From NCBI GenBank assembly GCA_018266875.1, contig JAFDZR010000014.1:1-64000 (forward strand): a stretch of 64,000 nt of DNA, read 5' to 3'. Made by a program: the position numbers and the translations under genes. Shown in pieces: positions 8,641 through 17,063 of the stretch. The notes below the pieces were generated by a model that did not search any database, was not told the DNA's origin, and worked only from the letters and a program-made list of their open reading frames with translations. Position 1 is the first letter of the stretch. The number at the start of each line of letters is the position of its first letter. The stretch is from Bacteroidota bacterium. GTDB lineage: Bacteria > Bacteroidota > Ignavibacteria > Tepidaquicellales > Tepidaquicellaceae.

Positions 8641-9525
8641 TTGAAAGTATTATTTTTAACTTTTTTTATCGTTCTTGCCGATCAGATTACAAAGATAATG
8701 GTAAAGGGAATTTCGATTCCCTCGCTTGGAATAAATATAGAAGGGATGCCTTATCAGTCATCAAAAAAGATCTTCGGTGATTTATTCAAGATTACGTTTA
8801 TAGAAAATCCTGGAATGGCATTCGGACTTCAGATCGGTGGGAAACTCTTCCTTTCTATATTCACAATCATAGCAACTATGCTTCTTGTATTTTTTCTATA
8901 CAAGAACAGAAAAGAAAATCTGCTTCTCAGAGTTTCTCTCGCCCTAATACTTGGAGGCGCGATCGGAAATCTTATAGACAGGGTTTTTTACGGTGTGATT
9001 TATTCATACGCTCCTCTTTATTACGGCAGAGTAGTTGATTTCCTTCATATTGATTTTCCGAATTTCACATTGTTCGGAAAGACAATTTACTCATGGCCGA
9101 TCTTCAACATTGCTGATATCTCTGTAACCGTGGGCTTTCTGATGATCCTCATTGGATACAAGAAAGTATTCCCGCATCACGAACCCGAACCGGAAATAAT
9201 CCATAATGATGATTTCGAATATAAAAGTTATTTTGAAGGGGAATCAATGGAATACAGCGACAGACCTCTTGCGGAAGATCAGGTTGAATTCCACGAATCT
9301 TCAAGGAAAGAATCGGAAATTCCGGATGAAAGAATTACGATAAACTCGGATGAACTCTCCGCTGATGCAGAAGTCACTTCCGGGATAGAAATAGATATTC
9401 CCGTAAAAGATGCAGATTCAAATTCAGACACCCTTCCCGATAATACTGTAAACAGTAATACAACAGTCGAAAATCCTGACACCCCCGCTTCCCCGGAAAA
9501 GACATCCGGCGGTATGAACACATAA
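8641..9525 (+). CDS. lspA: Lipoprotein signal peptidase (signal peptidase II) with acidic C-terminal extension
   Basis: An inner-membrane aspartic peptidase that cleaves prolipoprotein signal peptides. Residues 1-175 are the canonical enzyme with four membrane helices: 'DQITKIMVK' after helix 1, 'FIENPGMAFGL' near 53-63, catalytic D113 in 'GNLIDRVFYG', and catalytic D159 in 'FNIADISVTVG'. Residues 180-294 are extra: an acidic, low-complexity Glu/Asp/Ser/Thr/Asn tail starting 'HHEPEPE', which should face the cytoplasm. Typical LspA is 160-210 residues long. The start is a TTG with AGAGGA upstream inside the preceding gene. Lipoproteins encoded at 46.7-48.1 kb are potential substrates. Confidence 0.95.
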   Translation: MKVLFLTFFIVLADQITKIMVKGISIPSLGINIEGMPYQSSKKIFGDLFKITFIENPGMAFGLQIGGKLFLSIFTIIATMLLVFFLYKNRKENLLLRVSLALILGGAIGNLIDRVFYGVIYSYAPLYYGRVVDFLHIDFPNFTLFGKTIYSWPIFNIADISVTVGFLMILIGYKKVFPHHEPEPEIIHNDDFEYKSYFEGESMEYSDRPLAEDQVEFHESSRKESEIPDERITINSDELSADAEVTSGIEIDIPVKDADSNSDTLPDNTVNSNTTVENPDTPASPEKTSGGMNT

Positions 9526-9557
9526 AAAAAACCGGTCAGAGAATTTCCAACCGGTTT
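9523..9557 (-). terminator. Terminator between lspA and the ferredoxin gene
   Basis: An 8-bp perfect stem (AAACCGGT at 9529-9536, ACCGGTTT at 9550-9557) separates the convergent lspA and ferredoxin genes. Read on the minus strand it is followed by an eight-base U-run (9523-9530), so it is a good terminator for the ferredoxin transcript. It may also stop lspA readthrough, with a weaker tail on that side. Confidence 0.8.
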
Positions 9558-9582
9558 AATAATCCATAAAATATTTATTACT

Positions 9583-9915
9583 CTATCTGCCTTCAGAATC
9601 TAGGGCTTCCTTTTTCTTAAGCAGCTGTTCCTTATCCTCAACGTGTCCGGGATCAGGAATACAGCAGTCTACAGGGCAAACCGCAGCGCACTGAGGTTCA
9701 TCATGGAACCCAACACATTCAGTACATTTATCAGGTACGATATAAAAGAATTCGCTTGAATAGAATCCCGCAGCTCCTGAAGGGGCAGGATCGTTTTCAC
9801 CGTGAGTATTACCGCCCAGAACCCAGTCAACACCGCCTTCATAAATAGCAGTATTAGGGCATTCCGGCTCACATGCTCCGCAGTTGATACATTCGGTTGT
9901 GATCATTATTGACAT
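9583..9915 (-). CDS. 2[4Fe-4S] ferredoxin
   Basis: A 110-residue low-potential electron carrier, cytoplasmic. Cluster motif 1 is '[12 protein letters not shown]' (residues 9-20). Motif 2 is '[22 protein letters not shown]', with the eight-residue insertion after the second cysteine that marks the Chlorobium/Allochromatium ferredoxin type. Between the two halves is an unusual 25-residue Gly/Asp/Asn-rich insert ('[21 protein letters not shown]'). A strong AGGAGG precedes the ATG. It is divergent from secA across a 242-bp AT-rich gap. In an organism with an ATP-dependent Fe-S activase system (17-22.6 kb), such a ferredoxin is the expected electron donor; that link is inference. Confidence 0.93.
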   Translation of the reverse strand: MSIMITTECINCGACEPECPNTAIYEGGVDWVLGGNTHGENDPAPSGAAGFYSSEFFYIVPDKCTECVGFHDEPQCAAVCPVDCCIPDPGHVEDKEQLLKKKEALDSEGR

Positions 9916-10056
9916 ATAGTATATAACCTCCTAAAGATTTTGATTTCTGTAAATTAATTAATTAATCCTTGTGATTCAATTTATAAACTTCTCATATATA
10001 TTCAAAATTTATTTTTTTTAGAACTCTGAAAGTATAATTTCATTTATAAATTTCAA

Positions 10057-10085
10057 TTGACTGAACAAAGATTTTGCATTATTTT
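10057..10085 (+). promoter_or_regulatory. Candidate sigma-70 promoter for secA
   Basis: TTGACT (five of six matches to the -35 consensus) at 10057-10062, a 17-base spacer and TATTTT at 10080-10085, leaving a 5' leader of roughly 65 bases before secA. The region is so AT-rich that a chance match is quite possible. Confidence 0.3.
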
Positions 10086-10157
10086 TTATTTTTCATTTAG
10101 TGTTTAAAAATCGTAAATTAACAGTTACAGCTAATTTTATCTAAAAATTAAGAATAA

Positions 10158-13100
10158 ATGTTAAACATATTTAAAAAAATATTTCCTTCCAAGCATGATA
10201 AGGACGTAAACGCAATTATACCTGTTATTGATGATATTAACAGAATTTATGAAGAATTTGAATCTCTAACAGATGAACAGCTGAAGGAAAAAACCAATGA
10301 ATTCAAAGCAAAAATTAACGCCGAAACTGAAGAGAGTTCGAAAAGAATTGCTGAGCTTCAGGAAAGTCTGAAACAGGACCTTGAACATAATGACAGAATA
10401 GATATTTATGATGAAATTGACAAGCTTGTCAAAGAAAAATATGAGATAACCTGCGCAGTTCTGGACGATATTCTTCCGGAAGCTTTTGCAGTTGTAAAGC
10501 AGACTTGTAAAAGATTGATAGGAAAAGAATGGGAAGCAGCAGGAAACAAGATCCGATGGAACATGATACCCTATGATGTTCAGCTCATCGGAGGCGTGGT
10601 TCTCCATCAGGGGAAAATCGCTGAAATGGCAACAGGTGAAGGTAAGACACTTGTTGCAACTCTTCCTATGTATCTCAACTCGCTGGCAGGAAGAGGCGTT
10701 CATCTTGTTACAGTTAATGATTACCTTGCAAAAAGAGACAGCGAATGGATGGGAGAGATATTCAGATTTCTCGGTCTGACTGTCGGAGTGATACTGAACG
10801 ATATGGATGCCAATAAAAGACGGGAAATGTATAACTGTGATATTACTTACGGAACGAACAATGAATTCGGATTCGATTATCTAAGGGACAATATGGTTGT
10901 CGATAAGGAATTTCTCGTTCAGCGCGAACACTTTTATGCAATTGTTGATGAAGTGGATTCCGTTCTCATTGATGAAGCAAGAACACCTCTGATAATTTCA
11001 GGTCCTGTGGAAGCTGCAAAACATAAATACGATGAACTGAATCCAAGGATCAAACGACTTGTAGAGGCACAGAAAAATCTGGTTAACAAACTTACGGCGG
11101 AAGCTGAAACAATTCTGGCTAAGGAAAATCCATCAAACGATGAAAAATCTCAGGCTGGTCTTGCGCTGTTAAGAGCAAATCACGCTCTGCCGAATCACAA
11201 AAAACTCCAGAAGTTACTGAGCGAACCAACCAATAAAAAACTTCTTCTTGCAACAGAAGCAGAGTATATGAGAGACAATTCCAAACAGATGTATATTGTT
11301 GACGATGAATTGTATTTCATAATAGATGAAAAATCCCATGTAACTGACCTCACAGAAAAAGGAAGGGAATTCCTCGCGCCAAGCGCTGAGGAAAGGGATT
11401 TCTTCACGCTCCCTGACTATGGTTCGGAGATAGCTTCAATCGAAAACAATGCCGAACTTTCAATTGAAGAAAAGGAACTTAAGAAAGATGAACTGAGCAA
11501 AATTTATGCAGAGAGAAGCGATATGCTTCATACTGTTCATCAGCTGCTGAAAGCTTACGGACTTTATGACAAGGACGTGGATTATGTGGTTCAGGACGGA
11601 AAGGTAATGATCGTTGATGAGTTTACAGGCAGGATTCTTTCCGGAAGAAGATATTCCGAAGGACTTCATCAGGCGATAGAAGCCAAAGAGAATGTTCACG
11701 TTGAGAAAGATACTCAGACTCTTGCAACTATAACTCTTCAGAATTATTTCAGACTGTATAAAAAATTAGCCGGAATGACAGGAACGGCAGAGACAGAATC
11801 TGCGGAGTTCTTTGATATTTACAAGCTTGATGTAACTGTTATCCCTACAAACAGGGAATGCATCAGAGATGACATGAATGATTTCATATACAAGACCAAA
11901 CGTGAAAAATACAATGCAGTGATTGATGAAATAGCCGAGATGAGAAGCAAGAGAAGACCTGTGCTTGTCGGTACCACTACGGTTGAAGTATCTGAGACCA
12001 TTTCCAGATTATTAAAAAGGAAAAGCATACCTCATGAAGTCCTTAATGCGAAACAGCATGCAAGAGAAGCTCAGATAGTTGAGAATGCAGGACTTCCGGC
12101 AGCTGTTACCATTGCTACAAATATGGCGGGTAGAGGAACGGATATAAAACTCGGACCAGGAGTTGCTGAAGCGGGCGGACTTCATATTATCGGAACCGAA
12201 AGACATGAATCCAGGAGGATTGACCGGCAGCTGAGAGGAAGAGCAGGAAGACAGGGTGATCCGGGCGCTTCCAAATTCTTTCTTTCTCTTGAAGATGAGC
12301 TCATGAGACTTTTCGGCAGTGAGCGGATTGCAAACGTAATGCAGCGTCTTGGTATCAAGGAAGGCGAGGCGATTGAACATAAAATGATCACTAACTCTGT
12401 GGAAAGAGCGCAGAAGAAAGTTGAAGAAAATAACTTTGCAATCAGAAAAAGACTTCTTGAATATGATAATGTCATGAATCAGCAGCGTGAGGTTATCTAT
12501 GCAAAAAGACGTCAGGCGCTTACAGGCGAAAGACTGAAAGATGAAATTTTTGAAATGGTTGATAAATCAGTCGAAAGCACTATTAACAAATATTACGAAA
12601 GCGGCGATATTGACGGTCTCATTGATGAAATTCAAAGGACATATCTGGTAAGAATAAATATTACTCCTGAAGATTTTCAGAAACTCGGAGAAACAGGACT
12701 AAAAGAACTGATCTTAAAAGAAGCCAGGGCTTATTATAACAGGAAAGAAGAAAAATACGGAGCTGAACTCATGGGCAAAATAGAAAGATTTGCGACTCTG
12801 AGTATCATAGATGAAAAATGGAAAGACCATCTCCGTGAGATGGATGACCTTAAGGAAGGTATCAACTTCAGAGCTTACGGTCAGAAAGATCCGCTCCTTG
12901 AATACAAGACTGACGGATTTAAGCTTTTTGTTGAAATGCTGGATTCATTATCGGATGAAATTATTAAATTCATATTTAAATTCACAGCTCAGGCACCGGA
13001 ACAGGCGCAGAATGTCAGAACTCCAGTTCAGTCAAATCCATCAAGACTGAGAACTTATCACGAATCCACTGAAGGTATGGGTTATGTCGGAAGTCCGCAG

Positions 13101-13244
13101 GAAAGCAGTGATCATGATCCCAATGTCAAACAGTCCCCAATCAAAGTCGGCGAGAAGATCGGCAGAAACGATCCTTGTTACTGCGGCTCAGGTAAAAAAT
13201 ATAAAAACTGCCACGGCAGACTAAGCAAAGAAGCGGTAAAATAA
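10158..13244 (+). CDS. secA: Preprotein translocase ATPase SecA
   Basis: The 1028-residue motor that drives unfolded preproteins through SecYEG. Walker A is 'MATGEGKTLVATLP' (residues 157-170). The DEAD-like 'DEVDSVLIDEARTPLIISGP' follows, then a long insertion (about residues 295-440) in nucleotide-binding domain 1 that is usual in Bacteroidota/Chlorobiota SecA. The second motor domain has 'TNMAGRGTDIKLG' and 'RRIDRQLRGRAGRQGDPG'. The C-terminus carries a SEC-C zinc motif with C1007, C1009, C1018 and H1019, which binds SecB or the ribosome. Length and motifs are complete. A small unknown gene starts one base after the stop. Confidence 0.98.
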   Translation: MLNIFKKIFPSKHDKDVNAIIPVIDDINRIYEEFESLTDEQLKEKTNEFKAKINAETEESSKRIAELQESLKQDLEHNDRIDIYDEIDKLVKEKYEITCAVLDDILPEAFAVVKQTCKRLIGKEWEAAGNKIRWNMIPYDVQLIGGVVLHQGKIAEMATGEGKTLVATLPMYLNSLAGRGVHLVTVNDYLAKRDSEWMGEIFRFLGLTVGVILNDMDANKRREMYNCDITYGTNNEFGFDYLRDNMVVDKEFLVQREHFYAIVDEVDSVLIDEARTPLIISGPVEAAKHKYDELNPRIKRLVEAQKNLVNKLTAEAETILAKENPSNDEKSQAGLALLRANHALPNHKKLQKLLSEPTNKKLLLATEAEYMRDNSKQMYIVDDELYFIIDEKSHVTDLTEKGREFLAPSAEERDFFTLPDYGSEIASIENNAELSIEEKELKKDELSKIYAERSDMLHTVHQLLKAYGLYDKDVDYVVQDGKVMIVDEFTGRILSGRRYSEGLHQAIEAKENVHVEKDTQTLATITLQNYFRLYKKLAGMTGTAETESAEFFDIYKLDVTVIPTNRECIRDDMNDFIYKTKREKYNAVIDEIAEMRSKRRPVLVGTTTVEVSETISRLLKRKSIPHEVLNAKQHAREAQIVENAGLPAAVTIATNMAGRGTDIKLGPGVAEAGGLHIIGTERHESRRIDRQLRGRAGRQGDPGASKFFLSLEDELMRLFGSERIANVMQRLGIKEGEAIEHKMITNSVERAQKKVEENNFAIRKRLLEYDNVMNQQREVIYAKRRQALTGERLKDEIFEMVDKSVESTINKYYESGDIDGLIDEIQRTYLVRINITPEDFQKLGETGLKELILKEARAYYNRKEEKYGAELMGKIERFATLSIIDEKWKDHLREMDDLKEGINFRAYGQKDPLLEYKTDGFKLFVEMLDSLSDEIIKFIFKFTAQAPEQAQNVRTPVQSNPSRLRTYHESTEGMGYVGSPQESSDHDPNVKQSPIKVGEKIGRNDPCYCGSGKKYKNCHGRLSKEAVK

Positions 13245-13245
13245 A

Positions 13246-13677
13246 ATGGATCTGTCAGAAAAAACAATTGAAATCATTGACAGATTAAACGACAGTTCGT
13301 CACGATTGATTAAAAACAAATATGAGGTCTCAATTCTTATTGAGATCTCTTTTTTTTCCGGTAAACATGATCTTTTCCGGGATCTGATCTTTAATTCTAA
13401 ATATGTAAACGGTTTGAAAAATGTATTGTCGTCTGGAAAGGTATCGGATGACGCATTTAAAAAAAAGACATACAGTGATTTCAATTCAGCTCTTCAGAAA
13501 TCATTTGACCTGCTGAAACTTATCCTTGCAGATGAGGATAAGACAGTTAATGATTTTTTTGAGAACAAGTATTTCCAGATGGCTCAGAACAGCGTTATTA
13601 ATTTGATGGAACTGACGGAAGATCTTGCTTTATGTAAAGAATTTATGAACAGAAATCCGGGGATTTTCGGTCCCTGA
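13246..13677 (+). CDS. Conserved-looking hypothetical protein, coupled to secA
   Basis: A 143-residue cytoplasmic protein with no signal peptide or membrane helix and no family I recognise. It is predicted mostly helical, mildly acidic, with one Cys (in 'EDLALCKEFMN'). The ATG sits one base after the secA stop, so ribosome binding must occur within secA and expression should be translationally coupled. The reading frame has the codon habits of its neighbours, which argues it is real. It converges on the regulator gene, and a hairpin spans both stop codons. A role linked to secretion is possible by position only. Confidence 0.7.
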   Translation: MDLSEKTIEIIDRLNDSSSRLIKNKYEVSILIEISFFSGKHDLFRDLIFNSKYVNGLKNVLSSGKVSDDAFKKKTYSDFNSALQKSFDLLKLILADEDKTVNDFFENKYFQMAQNSVINLMELTEDLALCKEFMNRNPGIFGP

Positions 13678-13698
13678 AATATTACGCCGATATTTCAG
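13674..13698. terminator. Hairpin spanning two convergent stop codons
   Basis: A perfect 9-bp inverted repeat (CTGAAATAT at 13674-13682, ATATTTCAG at 13690-13698, 7-base loop) includes the stop codons of both converging genes. There is no good U-run on either side, so termination could be partial. Confidence 0.45.
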
Positions 13699-16600
13699 AA
13701 TAATATTTCTCAAATTCATCAGCAGGCGGAATGCTCAGATCCTCCATTAACCTTTTCTGATAAGACCTGAATACATGAATGAATTTTCTCTTGTCTTTTT
13801 CCTTCATTAATATTTTCAACAGAAGTGAAAGCATTTCTTCGTCGCTGTTCCTGGTTTCGCAGAGTTTTTCAAGAAATACTTTAAGCTTACCGCCGTTTTG
13901 ATCCATCTTTCTGATGATCCTGTTGACAGAATTCATATACACAAACCTGTAGTTTACTCTCAGATCCTCAGCCCAGTTGTGATATATCCCCTCTGCAAAA
14001 TCATTTTTATACAATTCAGTTAATCTGCCATGGTTATTACTGTCTGCTTCTGAAGACAGTTTGAGCAGCTCATCAACATCAAAGTCCAGATATATCCTGC
14101 AGCTTCCCGATGAAAGAAAATACTTCTTTTTTCTGAGCGTAATAAGATCCTTTCCTTTATCAAACTGGAATTCCTCTGAAAAATAATTCTGAAGGGCTTT
14201 CCTGACATTATTAATTTCTACATCCGCTATTGCTTCGTAATTCACTTTTTTGGAACTGAACAGCAGATCATCAATAATTGTCTCCTTTGTAACAGGGAGA
14301 TTAAACTTCGTTCTGTATGCAATGTAAAGGAAAATTGATTTCGATCTTGGTCTCAGCCATGCCGTATCCTTTAGCTCTTTCCCGTTTATAAATATTTTAT
14401 TTTTATCAAAGAATTTAACAGAAATACTGAATTCAGATTTTTGTTCAGGCATCAGCTGATTTATCCTGTCAGGGATTACTTTTTTAAGATAATCTTCACA
14501 GATGGAATATCTGAGAGCGTAAGTGAAAACATACCTCAGGGAATTTGAGCCGGCGCGGAAGGCAATGTAATCCTCATATCCGAATTTTTTAGAAAGTGAA
14601 ACAAATTCAGTGAATTTCGATTTAAAGGGATTTTTCATTTCATTAAGAGCGCAGTAGTAACATTCATAAAACAAGATAACCGCCTGATTGAATAATGTGA
14701 AATTAGTTACTTTCTTTTTATTTATTTCCCTGAATGTGCTCTGATAATTTTCAAAATCATTTTTAATAAGATACGCCTCCTGCCTTAGTATCAAAGCCCT
14801 GGTGGAGGAAACATTATATTCGCCTGACTGGATATTCCTCAGCACTGCTGCAGGGTTTTCAAGAAGATTATAGCAGTAAAGGATCAGCGCATCGATAAAA
14901 TAAATATAGTTTTTAAGATGAGTTTTCTTTTTCATTATTTCAAGTTCCGTAATTACTTTCGCGTAATTATGACCGAGGAATAATTTTAGGATCCTCTGAA
15001 ATTCATACTGGTTTTTATAAGCGGAAAAAATCGTCTTGTTCTTAACCGTATTTTTAATTTTAAGCTGTTCAAAGAAATAATCAAACGCTTTTTTATTGTA
15101 GCTTGTGAACAAGGCAAAACATACCTGGCTAAGATTTGAAAGATCAAATTTGTCCAGATCAATATTGTTTGAAATATAATTTATTACTTCATTTCCGGAT
15201 TTATAATCCCCGTAATCAAAAAACAATATCATGGAGAAAATGCTTTCAATAAACGTGTTTTCCTCAATATCCGGAGAATTACTGTTTTTCTGCCGGACTA
15301 CTTTATCAAATAGCACCCTCAGTCTTTTCATGTATTTTTTACTCTTGGAATTCTCTCCCGTGGCGATGTATGATTTGACAAGAGAGACGATGAACTGAAT
15401 TTCCTGGTCAGATTTAAGTTTGAATTTAAGAATATGTTCGGATATTCTTATATTGTCTTTTGAGATTCCTTCTTTCAGGAACATACAGTTGCAAATCAGC
15501 ATCAGTATCTCTGCATAATAATCAAGATCTGATTTTCTGATCTTTGCTGCGGAAATGAGAATGCTGTCATTATTTCTCAGTCTGAATCTGACTCTGAGTA
15601 TATTCTTAAGATAATGAAGAGCTTTGTCAATTTCTTTATCTTTATAAACGAATGTATTTACTTTCAGAAGAATATATTCCAGAGAATAACTGAATTTATC
15701 ATTGGTAATTTCCTCAAGTTTACTGTAAAGTCCGCTGGAATGTATCAGAAGGAGTTTATCGGAAGTATTCATTTTTATCCAGTATCTGAGATGCGGATAT
15801 TCCCTGGCAAGAATAAGATAATTCAGACCAATATAATCTTCCCGCCATTCCCTGTTCTGCAGATAATGAATTCCCAGTTTTCTGTAGAGTTCAATGATCT
15901 CCTCCTCCTTTAATGTTTCCACGGCAATTTTGTTCAGATAGCCTCTGAGCAGTTCATGAAATCTGAAATTTTCGTCTTCCCTGTTTATAAAAATATTCTT
16001 TTGATACAGATTAAACAGTATCCTGAATCCGTTCTTAATTTCAAGCACATCCTCAATGATCTCTTTGTTGAAGTATTCAGGATAAGACAAAACAAGCATT
16101 AATCGTTTTTCCTCATCCTTCAGCTGGGAAAACAGTTCGTATGTAAAATATTCAAATATATCTGCCCTGCTGCTGATCAGGTCTGCATCCTTTATTGCCG
16201 AGAATTCATTTCTAAGCAGAAGCAAATGTATAGCCGTTACCCAGCCTTCAGCTGATTTGATGAACTTTTCAAGAAGGTTTTTATTTATGCTGCCTGTTTT
16301 TAATTTTTTTATTCTGATGAATTTTTTCACATCCTGATCGCTGAAGACCAGATCCTCTATTGTTATCTTGCCCATCCAGTTTTTTGCCAGGAATTTCGGA
16401 TAGTTAATCTTTGCTGGATCACGTCTTGAAATAAATACCAGATGAACATTAGATGGCAGGAATTCAAGGAAATAATTCAGAGCGGTGCAGACTTCATCAC
16501 CTTCGTCTATATTGTGAAAATCATCAAGAAAGATATAAATGTCTTTGTTTCTTTTTTTAAGATAAGCGAAAAGGTCGCTTGAAAAAGATGATATTACGTT

Positions 16601-16954
16601 ATTAACCTTTTCATCAAAAGGTAAATTCTGTGAACGGGATATAACCGATTTTAGATTTGCGCCGAATCTGGTTTTCTTAAGATTACTTTCAAAAGCAAGG
16701 GCGAGAAGAAGAAAAAAATTCTCAATGGAGTTATCGTAAGTACTGATACTTATCCAGATCTTTTCCTGGTTTTTCAGTCTGTGAAAAAATTCCACTGAAA
16801 GCGAGGTCTTGCCGTATCCGGCCGGAGCCGTGATCAGAATAAGTTTTTTATCCCGGAATGATAAAAGCTTCCCGGTCAGCCTGTCCCTTGAATAATAAAA
16901 ATCCGGGATTTCAGGCGTGATTATCTTTTGAGTGAATTCAATATTTTGTACCAA
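13682..16954 (-). CDS. MalT/SARP-like STAND ATPase transcriptional regulator
   Basis: A 1090-residue signal-transduction regulator. Residues 20-300 are a MalT-type STAND nucleotide-binding domain: P-loop 'APAGYGKTS' at 43-51, Walker B 'IYIFLDDFHNI' at 139-149, then a winged-helix half. Residues 300-820 are helical repeats like those of MalT/AfsR sensor regions. The C-terminal 250 residues contain an OmpR-type winged helix ('VKFFDKNKIFINGKEL ... RSKSIFLYIAYR') followed by a BTAD-like helical domain ('FAEGIYHNWAEDLR ... RSYQKRLMEDLSIPPADEFEKYY'). It therefore combines ATP-dependent sensing with SARP-type DNA binding and lacks a LuxR helix-turn-helix. The start is TTG, 30-odd bases after a good promoter. 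It lies 109 bases after the Fe-S activase gene in the same direction; regulation of that operon is inference. Confidence 0.85.
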   Translation of the reverse strand: MVQNIEFTQKIITPEIPDFYYSRDRLTGKLLSFRDKKLILITAPAGYGKTSLSVEFFHRLKNQEKIWISISTYDNSIENFFLLLALAFESNLKKTRFGANLKSVISRSQNLPFDEKVNNVISSFSSDLFAYLKKRNKDIYIFLDDFHNIDEGDEVCTALNYFLEFLPSNVHLVFISRRDPAKINYPKFLAKNWMGKITIEDLVFSDQDVKKFIRIKKLKTGSINKNLLEKFIKSAEGWVTAIHLLLLRNEFSAIKDADLISSRADIFEYFTYELFSQLKDEEKRLMLVLSYPEYFNKEIIEDVLEIKNGFRILFNLYQKNIFINREDENFRFHELLRGYLNKIAVETLKEEEIIELYRKLGIHYLQNREWREDYIGLNYLILAREYPHLRYWIKMNTSDKLLLIHSSGLYSKLEEITNDKFSYSLEYILLKVNTFVYKDKEIDKALHYLKNILRVRFRLRNNDSILISAAKIRKSDLDYYAEILMLICNCMFLKEGISKDNIRISEHILKFKLKSDQEIQFIVSLVKSYIATGENSKSKKYMKRLRVLFDKVVRQKNSNSPDIEENTFIESIFSMILFFDYGDYKSGNEVINYISNNIDLDKFDLSNLSQVCFALFTSYNKKAFDYFFEQLKIKNTVKNKTIFSAYKNQYEFQRILKLFLGHNYAKVITELEIMKKKTHLKNYIYFIDALILYCYNLLENPAAVLRNIQSGEYNVSSTRALILRQEAYLIKNDFENYQSTFREINKKKVTNFTLFNQAVILFYECYYCALNEMKNPFKSKFTEFVSLSKKFGYEDYIAFRAGSNSLRYVFTYALRYSICEDYLKKVIPDRINQLMPEQKSEFSISVKFFDKNKIFINGKELKDTAWLRPRSKSIFLYIAYRTKFNLPVTKETIIDDLLFSSKKVNYEAIADVEINNVRKALQNYFSEEFQFDKGKDLITLRKKKYFLSSGSCRIYLDFDVDELLKLSSEADSNNHGRLTELYKNDFAEGIYHNWAEDLRVNYRFVYMNSVNRIIRKMDQNGGKLKVFLEKLCETRNSDEEMLSLLLKILMKEKDKRKFIHVFRSYQKRLMEDLSIPPADEFEKYYSEISA

Positions 16955-16989
16955 TTTATTCCCGGTCCGGATTATTAATAAATATTAAT

Positions 16990-17018
16990 AATCTACTTAA
17001 CAAATAATATATTGTCAA
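16990..17018 (-). promoter_or_regulatory. Promoter of the STAND regulator gene
   Basis: On the minus strand TTGACA (six of six) at 17018-17013, a 17-base spacer, and TAGATT at 16995-16990. The predicted transcript start is near 16983, about 30 bases before the TTG start. This suggests the regulator can be expressed separately from the upstream operon. Confidence 0.55.
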
Positions 17019-17063
17019 TTATGAAGACATAGCATAATGCAGAATAAATTACCTGCACGTTTA

